Below, in pieces: positions 1 through 7,008 of a stretch of DNA of 7,261 nucleotides. Source of the stretch: an uncultured Gammaproteobacteria bacterium (GTDB taxonomy: Bacteria > Pseudomonadota > Gammaproteobacteria > Pseudomonadales > Pseudohongiellaceae); NCBI GenBank assembly GCA_903889815.1, contig CAISYX010000104.1, positions 1 to 7,261 on the forward strand, read 5' to 3'. A program made the position numbers and the translations under genes. Positions within the stretch are counted from its first letter, which is position 1. Every line of letters starts with the position of its first letter. A model generated the notes under the pieces. That model saw only the letters and a program-made list of their open reading frames with translations. It made no database searches and was not told where the DNA came from.

Positions 1-98
1 CGCAGCGGAAAACGCCGCTCAGGGTTGAAAGGCGCATGGCCGGCAGGTTTAATGGCGGGCATTGGCCGTCAGCCCGACGGCCGTGACCGAGACCGGCC
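1..98. other. Non-coding or 3'-end segment upstream of the DUF4159 gene
   Basis: No complete gene fits here. All three + frames could carry the end of an upstream gene that starts outside the window: one stops at 26-28, one at 84-86, and one runs on to about 150 inside the next gene. None has a recognisable sequence. Two small hairpins are visible: 4-8 paired with 15-19, and a stronger one at 64-82. I see no convincing promoter, so the operon may be transcribed from further upstream. Confidence 0.5.
64..82. repeat. Perfect 7-bp inverted repeat (hairpin) before the DUF4159 gene
   Basis: GGCCGTC at 64-70 pairs perfectly with GACGGCC at 76-82 around a 5-base loop (AGCCC). No run of T follows on either strand, so it is not a standard intrinsic terminator. 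It ends 16 bases before the start codon at 99, so in a transcript coming from upstream it could affect ribosome access. Role unknown. Confidence 0.5.
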
Positions 99-947
99 AT
101 GCACCGCACCCGTCCACTCCTGCAAGCCTTGCTCCCTGGCGTACTGCTGACCGGCGCCCTTCTGACCGGCCCCACCCTGGCTCTGGCGCAGCCTCTGGCG
201 GATTCGTTCTTCCAGCAGCAGGGTCAGCCCGCGATACCTGACATCGAATACGACCCGGGCGGCGAGTTCAACTTCGTGCGGGTGCAGTTCGACACTTGGC
301 AGGCCGGGGGTGGCGGAGGCGGCTGGGGCTACTTCGGCGACGGCGGTCCCACCTGGTCCATCGACTTTCCTGGCGCCGACATGAACTTTTTGCGTGGCGT
401 CTCGCGCCTGACCAATATCCGCGTGATGCGCGACCCCATCGTGCTGCGTTTCGACGATGAGGCCATCTTCGACTACCCCTTCCTGTACATGCTGGAAGTG
501 GGGCAGCAGGGGGGCATCATGCTCAGCGAGGCCGAGATCGAGAATGTGCGCGAGTACCTGCTGCGCGGGGGCTTTCTGCTGATCGACGACTTCTGGGGAG
601 AGCGGCAGTGGAGCAATTTCCATGATTCGTTCTCGCAGATATTCCCCGATCGCGAGATCGTGGAGCTGCCCCATGACCACGAAATTTTCCGCACCTATTA
701 CGACATCGATGGCCCGCAGATGATCCCCGCTCTGAGCCGCGACGACTCCCGCGGCGAGCAGGGCATTGATGCGGCCAGCAACCACGCCATCCTGGATGAC
801 GATGGTCGCATCATGGTGCTGATCAACTGGAACTCCGACATGGGCGACGGCTGGGAACATACCTATCACCCCTACTACCCGACCCGCTATGCCAATGCCG
901 CTTACCAGCTGGGCATCAACTACCTGATCTACTCACTCACACACTGA
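99..947 (+). CDS. Secreted DUF4159-domain protein
   Basis: 282 residues. Residues 1-30 are a typical Sec signal peptide: Arg near the N-terminus, a Leu-rich core, and a cleavage site after TLALA. The rest matches the DUF4159 pattern: a Gly-rich segment (about 70-83) followed by a TDYP-like SIDFPGADMNF, YPFLYM (126-131), LREYLLRGGFLLIDDFWG-like (about 150-167), the acidic/His element LPHDHEIF (190-197), DDDGRIMVLINWNSDMGDGWE (about 233-253), and a C-terminal YQLGINYLIYSLTH. DUF4159 is thought to adopt a class I glutamine-amidotransferase-like fold, but no catalytic activity is established. The protein is probably periplasmic. The start at 99 is the first ATG after the in-frame stop at 84-86; its ribosome site is weak (GAGA, about 8 bases upstream). 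It is followed 20 bases later by an MMPL exporter on the same strand, so the two are probably co-transcribed. Family identification is firm; function is unknown. Confidence 0.9.
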   Translation: MHRTRPLLQALLPGVLLTGALLTGPTLALAQPLADSFFQQQGQPAIPDIEYDPGGEFNFVRVQFDTWQAGGGGGGWGYFGDGGPTWSIDFPGADMNFLRGVSRLTNIRVMRDPIVLRFDDEAIFDYPFLYMLEVGQQGGIMLSEAEIENVREYLLRGGFLLIDDFWGERQWSNFHDSFSQIFPDREIVELPHDHEIFRTYYDIDGPQMIPALSRDDSRGEQGIDAASNHAILDDDGRIMVLINWNSDMGDGWEHTYHPYYPTRYANAAYQLGINYLIYSLTH

Positions 948-967
948 GCGCGCGCCAGGACTTCTTC

Positions 968-3256
968 ATGCACGCTTTCGCCCGCCTTCTGGTGCAACAA
1001 CGCAATGCGCTGCTGGCATTGGCCCTGGTGCTGTCGGCGCTGCTGGCGGCAGCGATTCCCCGCACTGGCTTCGATACGTCCTTGGGTGTGCTGTTGACGC
1101 GCAGCGATCCCTGGCTGGCCGAGGGTGACCGCATGCAGGCGGAGTTTCCGGGGCAACTGGAGATCAGTTTCGCCTTTGAGCCCGCCAGCGGTGATGTGTT
1201 CACTCATGCCAATCTCGCCGCCATGGTGGACCTGAGTCAGGAGTACCGGCAGATTCCGCTGGCGCGTTCCATGAACTCCATCCTGGCCTGGCAGTCGCCC
1301 TATGGCGATGACACCTTCTTCGAGAAGCCCCTTGCCCAGATCGGCACCTATACCGTGGCCGAGCTGCAGGAGCGCCGCGCCCGGGCACTCACAGAGGAAT
1401 TTGTGGCAGGCATGTTGCTCTCCCCAGCAGGTGACCTGGCGCTGGCCTCGGTGCGCCTGGGCAGTGCCACACTGACGGCGGAGCAGCGCCTGGCAACGGC
1501 CGAAGCCACCCTGGCACTGCGCGACAGTCTGCAGTCCCGCCATCCCGACGTAGGGGTCCATGTCAGCAGCGAAGCGCTCTATGAGTTGTCCAGCCGCGAG
1601 GCCATGCTCGACGACCTGCTTTACCTGCTGCCGATCGTGCTGCTGCTGTGCAACGGCATCATTTGCTACAGCTTTCGTTCCGTGCTGCTGGGCGCCAGCA
1701 TTCTGACTGTCTCCTTGCTTACCATCGTCATGACGGTGGGCACTCTGGGCTGGCTGGGGATCAGTTTCAACTCCATTTCGGTGATGGCACCGCTGGTGGT
1801 GGTGACCATCGCGGTGGCCAACAGCGTGCATCTGGTATCGATCTACCGGCAGCAGCGGCTGGCCGCCATGGCGGGTGTGGATGCCATGGTGCACAGCCTG
1901 CAATACAACCTGCGCCCCATCAGTCTGGCCACGCTCACCACCATCGTCGGCTTTGGCAGTCTCAATCTGGCCAGCTCGCCTGCCATCAGCAGTTTCGGCA
2001 GCGTGGTGGCCGTGGGCGTGGCCTTCGCCTGGGCGCTGACGCTGCTGGTGCTGCCCGGCGTCGTGCTGTTGCTGCCCCCTGCCGTGGGCACGCGCGCGGC
2101 CGGGGAACCGCTGCTGGCACGCATCACAGCCGGGTGCCGGCGTCTGGTGGTGGCACGTGGCACTTTGATTCTGTGGACCGTGGCGCTGCTGGGCCTCATC
2201 GCACTGCCGCTGAGCCTGCGCAATACCACAGACTTCGATCGCAGCTCCTTCGTCAGTGAAGACTCGGTGCTGCATGACTATGTCACCGCCGTCAGCACGC
2301 GCATGGCACGCGGCCCACAACTGGTGTACGGCATCGACGCCCGCGCGCCCGATGGCGTCGTGCAGCCGGAGTTCCTGCGCCGCGTGGACGAATTCGCGCA
2401 GTGGCTGCGGGAACAGGACGGCGTGCTGCAGGTGGCAAGTCTGGTGGAACTGGTCAAGGGTGTGAACGAGGTGACCAACGACAATCAGCCGGCATTCGCG
2501 GTAATTCCCGACGACGTGGCCGTCATTGAAGACCATCTCTTCAATTACCAGATGGTGCAGGTCAGCTCGTTCACCCTCGACAATTTCGTGAATGCGGACT
2601 TCTCGCTGCTGCGCCTGTTCGTGGGCATCGGCGAGCTGAGCAATCAGGAGACGCTCGACCTGAACGAGCACATCGGGGCGGAATTCGCCCGGCGCCTGCC
2701 CGAGTACGGCCTGCTGCATGGCAGCAGCACGCTGGTGTTCGCCCGCATGAACGAAGCGGTTACCGTGGAGTTGCTGCAGAGTTTTGTGTTGAGTCTGCTG
2801 CTGATTACCGTGGCGCTGATCATCGGCATGCGCAGCCTGACTTATGGGCTGCTGAGCATGCTTCCCAATCTGCTGCCGGCGGTGTTCGTCTTCGGCGCCT
2901 GGGGCCTGCTGGTGGGCAGCATCGACCCCTTCGTGATGATGCTGTTCAGTATCAGCCTCGGGCTGGTGGTGGACGACACCGTGCACATCCTCAGCAGCTA
3001 CCAGAGCTGCCGCGCCCAGGGCTTGTCGCCCCGTGCCGCGGTGGACACCTCGCTCGAGCGCGCCGGCCCGGCTCTGATCATTACTACTGCCGTGCTGGCC
3101 CTGGGCACCTGCGTGTTGATGGCGGCCAGCACTCTGTACTTCCAGCAGGCGGCGACCCTGCTGGTGCCGATCGTGGTGGTGGCACTGGTGCTGGACCTGC
3201 TGTTCTTCCCGGCGCTGCTGATGCGGCTGGACAGGGCATTCACGCTGCCACAGTAA
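968..3256 (+). CDS. MMPL/RND-superfamily transporter (COG1033-like exporter)
   Basis: 762 residues, inner-membrane, in the duplicated RND layout. TM1 is at about 13-31. A periplasmic domain covers about 34-215. A block of five helices covers about 216-374, TM7 is at about 399-417, a second periplasmic domain spans about 420-600, and a second block of five helices covers about 601-752. The helix expected to carry the proton-relay acid reads GLVVDDTVHIL in the second half (Asp669, Asp670), but the equivalent place in the first half reads AVANSVHLV (Asn285, no Asp). Such proteins use the proton gradient to move lipids or hydrophobic molecules; the substrate cannot be inferred. The start is supported by AGGA at 957-960, 7 bases before ATG. 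It probably forms an operon with the preceding DUF4159 gene. Its last 17 bases overlap the convergent antitoxin gene, so no dedicated terminator separates them. The long open frame on the opposite strand is a composition artefact. Confidence 0.92.
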   Translation: MHAFARLLVQQRNALLALALVLSALLAAAIPRTGFDTSLGVLLTRSDPWLAEGDRMQAEFPGQLEISFAFEPASGDVFTHANLAAMVDLSQEYRQIPLARSMNSILAWQSPYGDDTFFEKPLAQIGTYTVAELQERRARALTEEFVAGMLLSPAGDLALASVRLGSATLTAEQRLATAEATLALRDSLQSRHPDVGVHVSSEALYELSSREAMLDDLLYLLPIVLLLCNGIICYSFRSVLLGASILTVSLLTIVMTVGTLGWLGISFNSISVMAPLVVVTIAVANSVHLVSIYRQQRLAAMAGVDAMVHSLQYNLRPISLATLTTIVGFGSLNLASSPAISSFGSVVAVGVAFAWALTLLVLPGVVLLLPPAVGTRAAGEPLLARITAGCRRLVVARGTLILWTVALLGLIALPLSLRNTTDFDRSSFVSEDSVLHDYVTAVSTRMARGPQLVYGIDARAPDGVVQPEFLRRVDEFAQWLREQDGVLQVASLVELVKGVNEVTNDNQPAFAVIPDDVAVIEDHLFNYQMVQVSSFTLDNFVNADFSLLRLFVGIGELSNQETLDLNEHIGAEFARRLPEYGLLHGSSTLVFARMNEAVTVELLQSFVLSLLLITVALIIGMRSLTYGLLSMLPNLLPAVFVFGAWGLLVGSIDPFVMMLFSISLGLVVDDTVHILSSYQSCRAQGLSPRAAVDTSLERAGPALIITTAVLALGTCVLMAASTLYFQQAATLLVPIVVVALVLDLLFFPALLMRLDRAFTLPQ

Positions 3257-3566
3257 TTCCTGAAGGCTTGCGCTGTCCCGCGCTGCGCACCCGTATCTCA
3301 ACCCGCTGATCCAGTGCCACCAGAGCCTTCATCAGGCGCTCAAGCGATATGTTCTGCAACTTGTAGCGGCGTATCAATGATACTTTCGGCTGCTTCATGC
3401 CGGTGATGCGGGCCACATCATTCTGATTGAGGTGCCGCTTGTCGATTATTGCATTCAGCTTCACAGCGAGCTGCGTCTTGACGGACAGCTCTTCCGCATC
3501 TGCAAACCCCAGATCGTGAAGGGCATTGGTAGTGCCCACCGGCGTCTCATTCTGCGTCATCGTCAT
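3240..3566 (-). CDS. XRE/HigA2-like antitoxin of a type II toxin-antitoxin pair
   Basis: 108 residues. After a short polar N-terminus comes the family signature NALHDLGFADAEEL (about 14-27). A helix-turn-helix follows at about 46-68 (LNQNDVARITGMKQPKVSLI), then ISLERLMKALVALDQRVEIRV (about 73-93). This matches the COG5606/HTH_37 (HigA2-like) group, whose members bind and neutralise a Gp49-like toxin and repress their own promoter. The gene lies directly downstream of such a toxin gene and overlaps it by 20 bases. Two starts are possible: ATG at 3566, with AGGAGG only 4 bases away, or ATG at 3560, 10 bases away; the second would give 106 residues and a 14-base overlap. The stop lies inside the 3' end of the convergent MMPL gene. 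The neighbouring order and family make an antitoxin role likely; activity is not shown by the sequence. Confidence 0.88.
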   Translation of the reverse strand: MTMTQNETPVGTTNALHDLGFADAEELSVKTQLAVKLNAIIDKRHLNQNDVARITGMKQPKVSLIRRYKLQNISLERLMKALVALDQRVEIRVRSAGQRKPSGITVAA

Positions 3567-3927
3567 TTTTCCTCCTGAGGCGCCCGCGTGACAGGACCTC
3601 TCGCCGTCGTTTTTCTATCAGCTCACGATCTTGTCGCGGCGTACTGATCCCGGACCTGGACTTCTTCTGAAACGCGTGCAGCACATGGATCGACTCCTGT
3701 CCCGGCAGCATCACCACAACGCGAAACGCGTCGCCCATCCAGGTTTCGCGCAACTCCAGCACGCCGCTGCCAAGCCCTTTCCAGTGCTTCATGGATTGCG
3801 GCTTGCCGCCAATCTGCAAGACATACAGCGCGACGCCGAGGTCTTTCTGAACCGGAAGTGGAAATGTCTTGAGGTCCTGCCTGGAAGAGCCTTCCCAGAA
3901 AAGCGTCCGCTTTGTCGTGACGTCCAT
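3547..3927 (-). CDS. Gp49/HigB-like toxin (RelE/ParE superfamily)
   Basis: 126 residues. The pattern is that of phage-related Gp49-like proteins (PF05973, COG4679): an N-terminal strand (TKRTLFWEG), a helix with SSRQDLKTFPLPVQKDLG (about 14-31), then MKHWKGLGSGVLELRE (46-61), the core strand FRVVVML (68-74), HVLHAFQKKS (81-90) and TPRQDRELIEKRRREVL (about 96-112). Relatives cleave mRNA, often at the ribosome, using basic residues; Arg60, Arg69, Lys88 and Lys89 are candidates here. The toxin gene comes first, as in HigBA and in the Tad-Ata pair of a Paracoccus plasmid. The start has a good ribosome site (AAAGGG at 3935-3940, 7 bases upstream). The C-terminal tail (about 113-126) is basic then acidic and looks longer than the core needs. 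The gene seems intact. Expression should be controlled by the toxin-antitoxin complex at the promoter just upstream. Confidence 0.88.
   Translation of the reverse strand: MDVTTKRTLFWEGSSRQDLKTFPLPVQKDLGVALYVLQIGGKPQSMKHWKGLGSGVLELRETWMGDAFRVVVMLPGQESIHVLHAFQKKSRSGISTPRQDRELIEKRRREVLSRGRLRRKNDDDAE
3571..3576 (-). promoter_or_regulatory. Ribosome binding site of the antitoxin gene
   Basis: A perfect AGGAGG on the - strand lies inside the end of the toxin gene. It is 4 bases from the first ATG (3566) and 10 bases from the second (3560), so neither start has ideal spacing. A strong site here fits the expectation that antitoxin is made in excess of toxin from the shared mRNA. Confidence 0.7.
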
Positions 3928-3942
3928 GAATATACCCTTTCA

Positions 3943-3972
3943 TGTATAGAGTACAAGTCCGTGTACTAGCAA
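3943..3972 (-). promoter_or_regulatory. Putative sigma-70 promoter of the toxin-antitoxin operon
   Basis: On the - strand, TTGCTA (3967-3972) and TATACA (3943-3948) match the -35 and -10 consensus at four of six bases each, with an 18-base spacer. Initiation would fall around 3935-3940, leaving a very short leader that would crowd the AAAGGG ribosome site at 3935-3940. This spacing is a weakness of the call. Another -10-like TATACT lies at 3977-3982, but no good -35 is seen at the right distance from it. Confidence 0.45.
3950..3967. promoter_or_regulatory. Putative operator: inverted repeat in the toxin-antitoxin promoter
   Basis: AGTACA (3950-3955) and TGTACT (3962-3967) are a perfect 6-bp inverted repeat around a 6-base spacer. 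The dyad sits between the proposed -35 and -10 elements, where a bound repressor would block RNA polymerase. HTH antitoxins of this class usually repress their own operon by binding such dyads. Binding here is inferred from position and symmetry. Confidence 0.55.
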
Positions 3973-4230
3973 GGAGTATAGTGGGGACAATGTGAAGTTG
4001 CCGGGATTCTAAATGTCGGGAGTGTGCTTTCGGCGCAAGTTGGCTATGTACAGAACACCAGAGACGACGTCGGTTGTTTGATTGCTCTTTGCCGAAGGCC
4101 GACAGTGGCGAGCATCGCGGCACAGTGTCGCGCACTGCTGCGCTGAAGTGCAGCGAAATGGATGCCCTCTCGGAAAATCTCGGCAATACAGGGCTTGCGA
4201 ATTCCGCAGTGACTCGTCGGCTGAACTACT
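3973..4230. other. Intergenic region between the toxin-antitoxin module and nasA
   Basis: About 260 bases follow the nasA stop codon, and I see no supportable gene in them. Open frames crossing them extend into the toxin or nasA in the wrong frame. No run of T follows a stable hairpin on the - strand, so a standard intrinsic terminator for nasA is not visible. There is a hairpin at 4123-4137 (CAGTG, loop TCGCG, CACTG) that can be lengthened with a bulge. A short direct repeat of CCGAGA separated by TTTT also occurs on the - strand (about 4169-4184). I found no attC-like ends, terminal inverted repeats or transposase remnants. Confidence 0.6.
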
Positions 4231-6894
4231 TCAAAGCGGCAGCAACTGCCTCAAATCCGGAATGCACGACCCGCAATTGGTCCCGCAGCGCAGCGCCTTG
4301 CCCAGGTCTTGCGTGCTGCGTGCCCCTTTGGCGATGGCCTCCAGAATGCGCTCCTCACTCACCCGGAAGCAGCTGCAGATGATGCGGCCCGCATTCAGGG
4401 CGCTGGTCTCCTGGCGTTGCATTAGCTGCCAGGACTCGGCATTCGCCGTGTGCTGCAACAAGGTCTGCAGCCAGGCGGTTGCGGGCAGGCCTGTCCGCGC
4501 TGCACCGGCAAAGACGGCTGCTTCAATGCGGGACTCGTGGCACAGCAGGGCGCGGTACTCGCCGCTGTCGGTGTTGGAAGCTTCGATCTTCTCCCGTCCT
4601 TCCGCCAGCGCGGCCAGCCAGTGTTGCCAGGCCAGCTCAGTGTCCGCCGTTGGCAGCCGCGTCCGGGCCACCAGGGTGCGCCAGCCATCCTTCACGGGCG
4701 TGCGTACCCAGAAGTCGAAGGGCTCGGTGTTCAGCGGTTCGCGGCTGATGAAGACTGCCCATTGCTGCACCTTCACCGCCCGCACACCCACCCAGGCGAA
4801 TTTGCTTTCGGGCTGGCCCGACACCGGGTCGGTGACACTCGCAATCAGCCGGTTGACGAGACCGTGGGAAGCGAACTGGGCGTTCCAGTGAATCGGGACG
4901 AAGACTTCGCCGTCGCGCTGTCCCTTGTCCAGACTTGCCAGCAGAAGCAGCGACTGACGTTCGCCCTGGGTGTCGCGATTGAACACGTCCACCAGGTCGC
5001 CCTCGCGAATGCCCAGACTCTGCGCATCCCGCGGATTGAGCGCGACGAAGGGCGCGTCGGTGTGGGCCAGCAGGCGCGGGGCACGGCCCGTGCGGGTCAT
5101 GGTGTGCCACTGGTCGCGCAGACGGCCGGTGTTGAGCTGGAAGGGCATGCCCGGCGGCATCTCCTGTGTTGGCAGCGCAGGCGTCGAGGCGACGAAGCGG
5201 GCGCGGCCGGAAGGCGTGTAGTAACGGCCGTCCGTGAACAGGCGCGCCGTGCCTTCGGGGGCTTGTGTGGTGACGGGCCATTGCACTGGCTGCAAAGCGT
5301 CGTAGCCCGCATCGTCCAGTGCGGCCAGCGCACCGATGTCGAAGGCGCGGGTGCCGTCGTTCTCGAAGGCCGAAAGCGCCGCATGCTCTCGGAAGATGTC
5401 AGCGGGGGAGCTGTACGCGAAGGCCGCGCCGTGGCCCAGCCGGCGCGCCACTTCGCTGATGATCCACCAGTCGTGTCGGGCTTCCCCCGCCGCAGGCACC
5501 AGGGCGCGCTGCCGCGAGATGCGGCGCTCGGCATTGGTCACCGTGCCGTCTTTCTCGCCCCAGCCGGTGGCGGGCAGCAGCACATCGGCGCAAGCGGCGG
5601 TGTCGGTGTCCGCGAAGCAGTCCGAGACGATCACCAGGGGGCACGCAAGCAGGGCCTCGCGCACGCGGGCGGACTGGGGCAGGCTGACCACCGGGTTGGT
5701 GGCGATGATCCACACCGCCTTGATCTCGCCGCGCGCGATGGCGTTGAACATGTCTACCGCCTTGCGGCCAGGAGCCGTCGCCACCAGCGGCGCGTTCCAG
5801 AAGCGTGCCACGCGCTCCACATTGTCCTGGGTGAAGTCCATGTGCGCCGCCAGCTGATTGGCGAGCCCGCCTACTTCCCGGCCGCCCATGGCATTGGGCT
5901 GGCCGGTGATGGAGAAGGGACCCATGCCGGGACGGCCGATGCGCCCGGTGGCCAGATGACAGTTGATGATGGCGTTGCACTTGTCGGTGCCCGTGGCGGA
6001 CTGGTTGATGCCCTGGGAATAGAACGTGACGGTGCGCTCGGTGCGCGCGAACCACTGGAAAAACTGTTCCAGATCGTCCGGGTCGAGGCCGGTGTGCTCT
6101 GCAAGCGTGTCGATGTCCAGCCCGGCGCAGGCCTGCAGGGCCGCGTCGACACCTTCGGTGTGTGCAACGATGTAGTCACGGTCCAGCCCGCCGCGGCGGG
6201 CGAGGTACTGGAGCAGGCCCTGGAACAGGAAGCCGTCGGCACCGGGCCGCAGCGGCAGGTGCAGGTCGGCAATGTCGGCACTGGCGGTGCGGCGCGGGTC
6301 GATCAGCACGATGCGCATGCCGGGGCGTGCTGCCTTGGCGGCGCTGATGCGCTGGTACAGCACGGGGTGATTCCAGGCGGCGTTGCTGCCCACCATCACC
6401 AGCAGGTCGCAGCATTCCAGATCTTCGTAACTGCAGGGCACGGCATCGGCTCCGAAGGCGCGTGTGTAACTGGCCACGGCCGAGGCCATGCACAGACGGG
6501 AGTTGGTGTCGACGTTGGCGCTGCCGAGGAAGCCTTTCATGAGTTTGTTGGCGACGTAGTAGTCCTCGGTGAGCAGCTGGCCCGACAGATAGAAGGCCAC
6601 GGCATGCGGACCATGCTGGCGGAGCACCTCGCGCAGCCCGCCCGCGACGTGGTCCAGTGCCGTGTTCCAGTCAGTGCTTGCGCCGCTGATGCGCGGATGC
6701 AGCAGGCGCCCGGAGTCTCCCATGGTTTCGTGCAGCGCAGAGCCTTTCACGCACAGGCGCCCGAAATTGGCAGGATGAGTGCCAAGTCCCTGCACTGCAG
6801 CCACGGTCCCTGCTGTCACCCGCGCAGACACGCCACAGCCCACGCCGCAATAGGGGCAGGTAGTGGGAATTCGCGAGGGGCTTGCCGTGCTCAT
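4231..6894 (-). CDS. nasA: Assimilatory nitrate reductase, catalytic subunit
   Basis: 887 residues; reduces nitrate to nitrite in the cytoplasm, the first step of nitrate assimilation. The N-terminal [4Fe-4S] site has Cys13, Cys16, Cys20 (CPYCGVGC) and Cys48 (LCVKG). The molybdopterin (bis-MGD) region follows, with NSRLCMAS, where Cys135 is the expected molybdenum ligand of Nas/Nap-type enzymes. Further family motifs are VGSNAAWNHPV (about 168-178), GINQSATGTDKCNAI (about 295-309) and ATNPVVSLPQ (398-407). The molydopterin-dinucleotide-binding domain is at about 585-705 (TGRLRDQWHTMTRTGR, PIHWN). Residues about 837-887 are a BFD-like [2Fe-2S] domain with Cys840, Cys842, Cys874 and Cys877, as in Klebsiella NasA. 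There is no Tat signal, which separates it from periplasmic NapA. The length is normal and there is no disruption. The start at 6894 fits the family N-terminus but its ribosome site is weak (GGA, 8 bases upstream). No nirBD, transporter or NasC-type reductase lies in the window. It is preceded by a sigma-54 promoter and an attenuator. Confidence 0.96.
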   Translation of the reverse strand: MSTASPSRIPTTCPYCGVGCGVSARVTAGTVAAVQGLGTHPANFGRLCVKGSALHETMGDSGRLLHPRISGASTDWNTALDHVAGGLREVLRQHGPHAVAFYLSGQLLTEDYYVANKLMKGFLGSANVDTNSRLCMASAVASYTRAFGADAVPCSYEDLECCDLLVMVGSNAAWNHPVLYQRISAAKAARPGMRIVLIDPRRTASADIADLHLPLRPGADGFLFQGLLQYLARRGGLDRDYIVAHTEGVDAALQACAGLDIDTLAEHTGLDPDDLEQFFQWFARTERTVTFYSQGINQSATGTDKCNAIINCHLATGRIGRPGMGPFSITGQPNAMGGREVGGLANQLAAHMDFTQDNVERVARFWNAPLVATAPGRKAVDMFNAIARGEIKAVWIIATNPVVSLPQSARVREALLACPLVIVSDCFADTDTAACADVLLPATGWGEKDGTVTNAERRISRQRALVPAAGEARHDWWIISEVARRLGHGAAFAYSSPADIFREHAALSAFENDGTRAFDIGALAALDDAGYDALQPVQWPVTTQAPEGTARLFTDGRYYTPSGRARFVASTPALPTQEMPPGMPFQLNTGRLRDQWHTMTRTGRAPRLLAHTDAPFVALNPRDAQSLGIREGDLVDVFNRDTQGERQSLLLLASLDKGQRDGEVFVPIHWNAQFASHGLVNRLIASVTDPVSGQPESKFAWVGVRAVKVQQWAVFISREPLNTEPFDFWVRTPVKDGWRTLVARTRLPTADTELAWQHWLAALAEGREKIEASNTDSGEYRALLCHESRIEAAVFAGAARTGLPATAWLQTLLQHTANAESWQLMQRQETSALNAGRIICSCFRVSEERILEAIAKGARSTQDLGKALRCGTNCGSCIPDLRQLLPL

Positions 6895-6970
6895 GCCGGG
6901 TGTCCGATGGGGTGCGTGTCGGGCCAGATTCTACACACGACCCGGCGCGCACAGTATGCCCCGTGCAGGC

Positions 6971-7008
6971 AAAAAAAAGCCCACGAGCTGCATCGCAGTC
7001 TCGTGGGC
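6971..7008 (-). terminator. Intrinsic terminator (attenuator) ahead of nasA
   Basis: On the - strand GCCCACGAG (7008-7000) pairs perfectly with CTCGTGGGC (6987-6979). Inside, CTGC and GCAG extend the stem past a single bulged A, closing a GAT loop. Eight consecutive T (6978-6971) follow directly. This is a strong factor-independent terminator located before nasA and in its transcription direction, so it must be overcome for nasA expression from the upstream promoter. It does not terminate any gene seen upstream in the window. Confidence 0.93.

Noticed and set aside
929..3301. A 790-codon open frame on the - strand antisense to the exporter
   Set aside because: The translation is rich in His, Gln and Ala with no domain, membrane or family pattern, while the + strand frame has clear RND architecture. 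It is a by-product of G+C-rich codon use.
3623..4186. A 187-codon - strand frame spanning the toxin and its upstream DNA
   Set aside because: It overlaps the well-supported toxin in another frame, contains the toxin's promoter dyad, and shows no recognisable motif.
4010..4230. Integron attC site near the toxin-antitoxin module
   Set aside because: GTTGGCT and GCTGAAC-like ends are present on the + strand, but they do not fit the GTTRRRY/RYYYAAC core and are not complementary to each other.
4074..4891. Two + strand frames of 102 and 269 codons antisense to the 3' part of nasA
   Set aside because: They lie mostly opposite the conserved C-terminal coding region of nasA and have no family features.
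6928..6933. TAGAAT on the - strand as a sigma-70 -10 box close to nasA
   Set aside because: It matches five of six bases, but the hexamer 17 bases upstream (TACTGT) does not resemble a -35 element. The sigma-54 promoter is much stronger.
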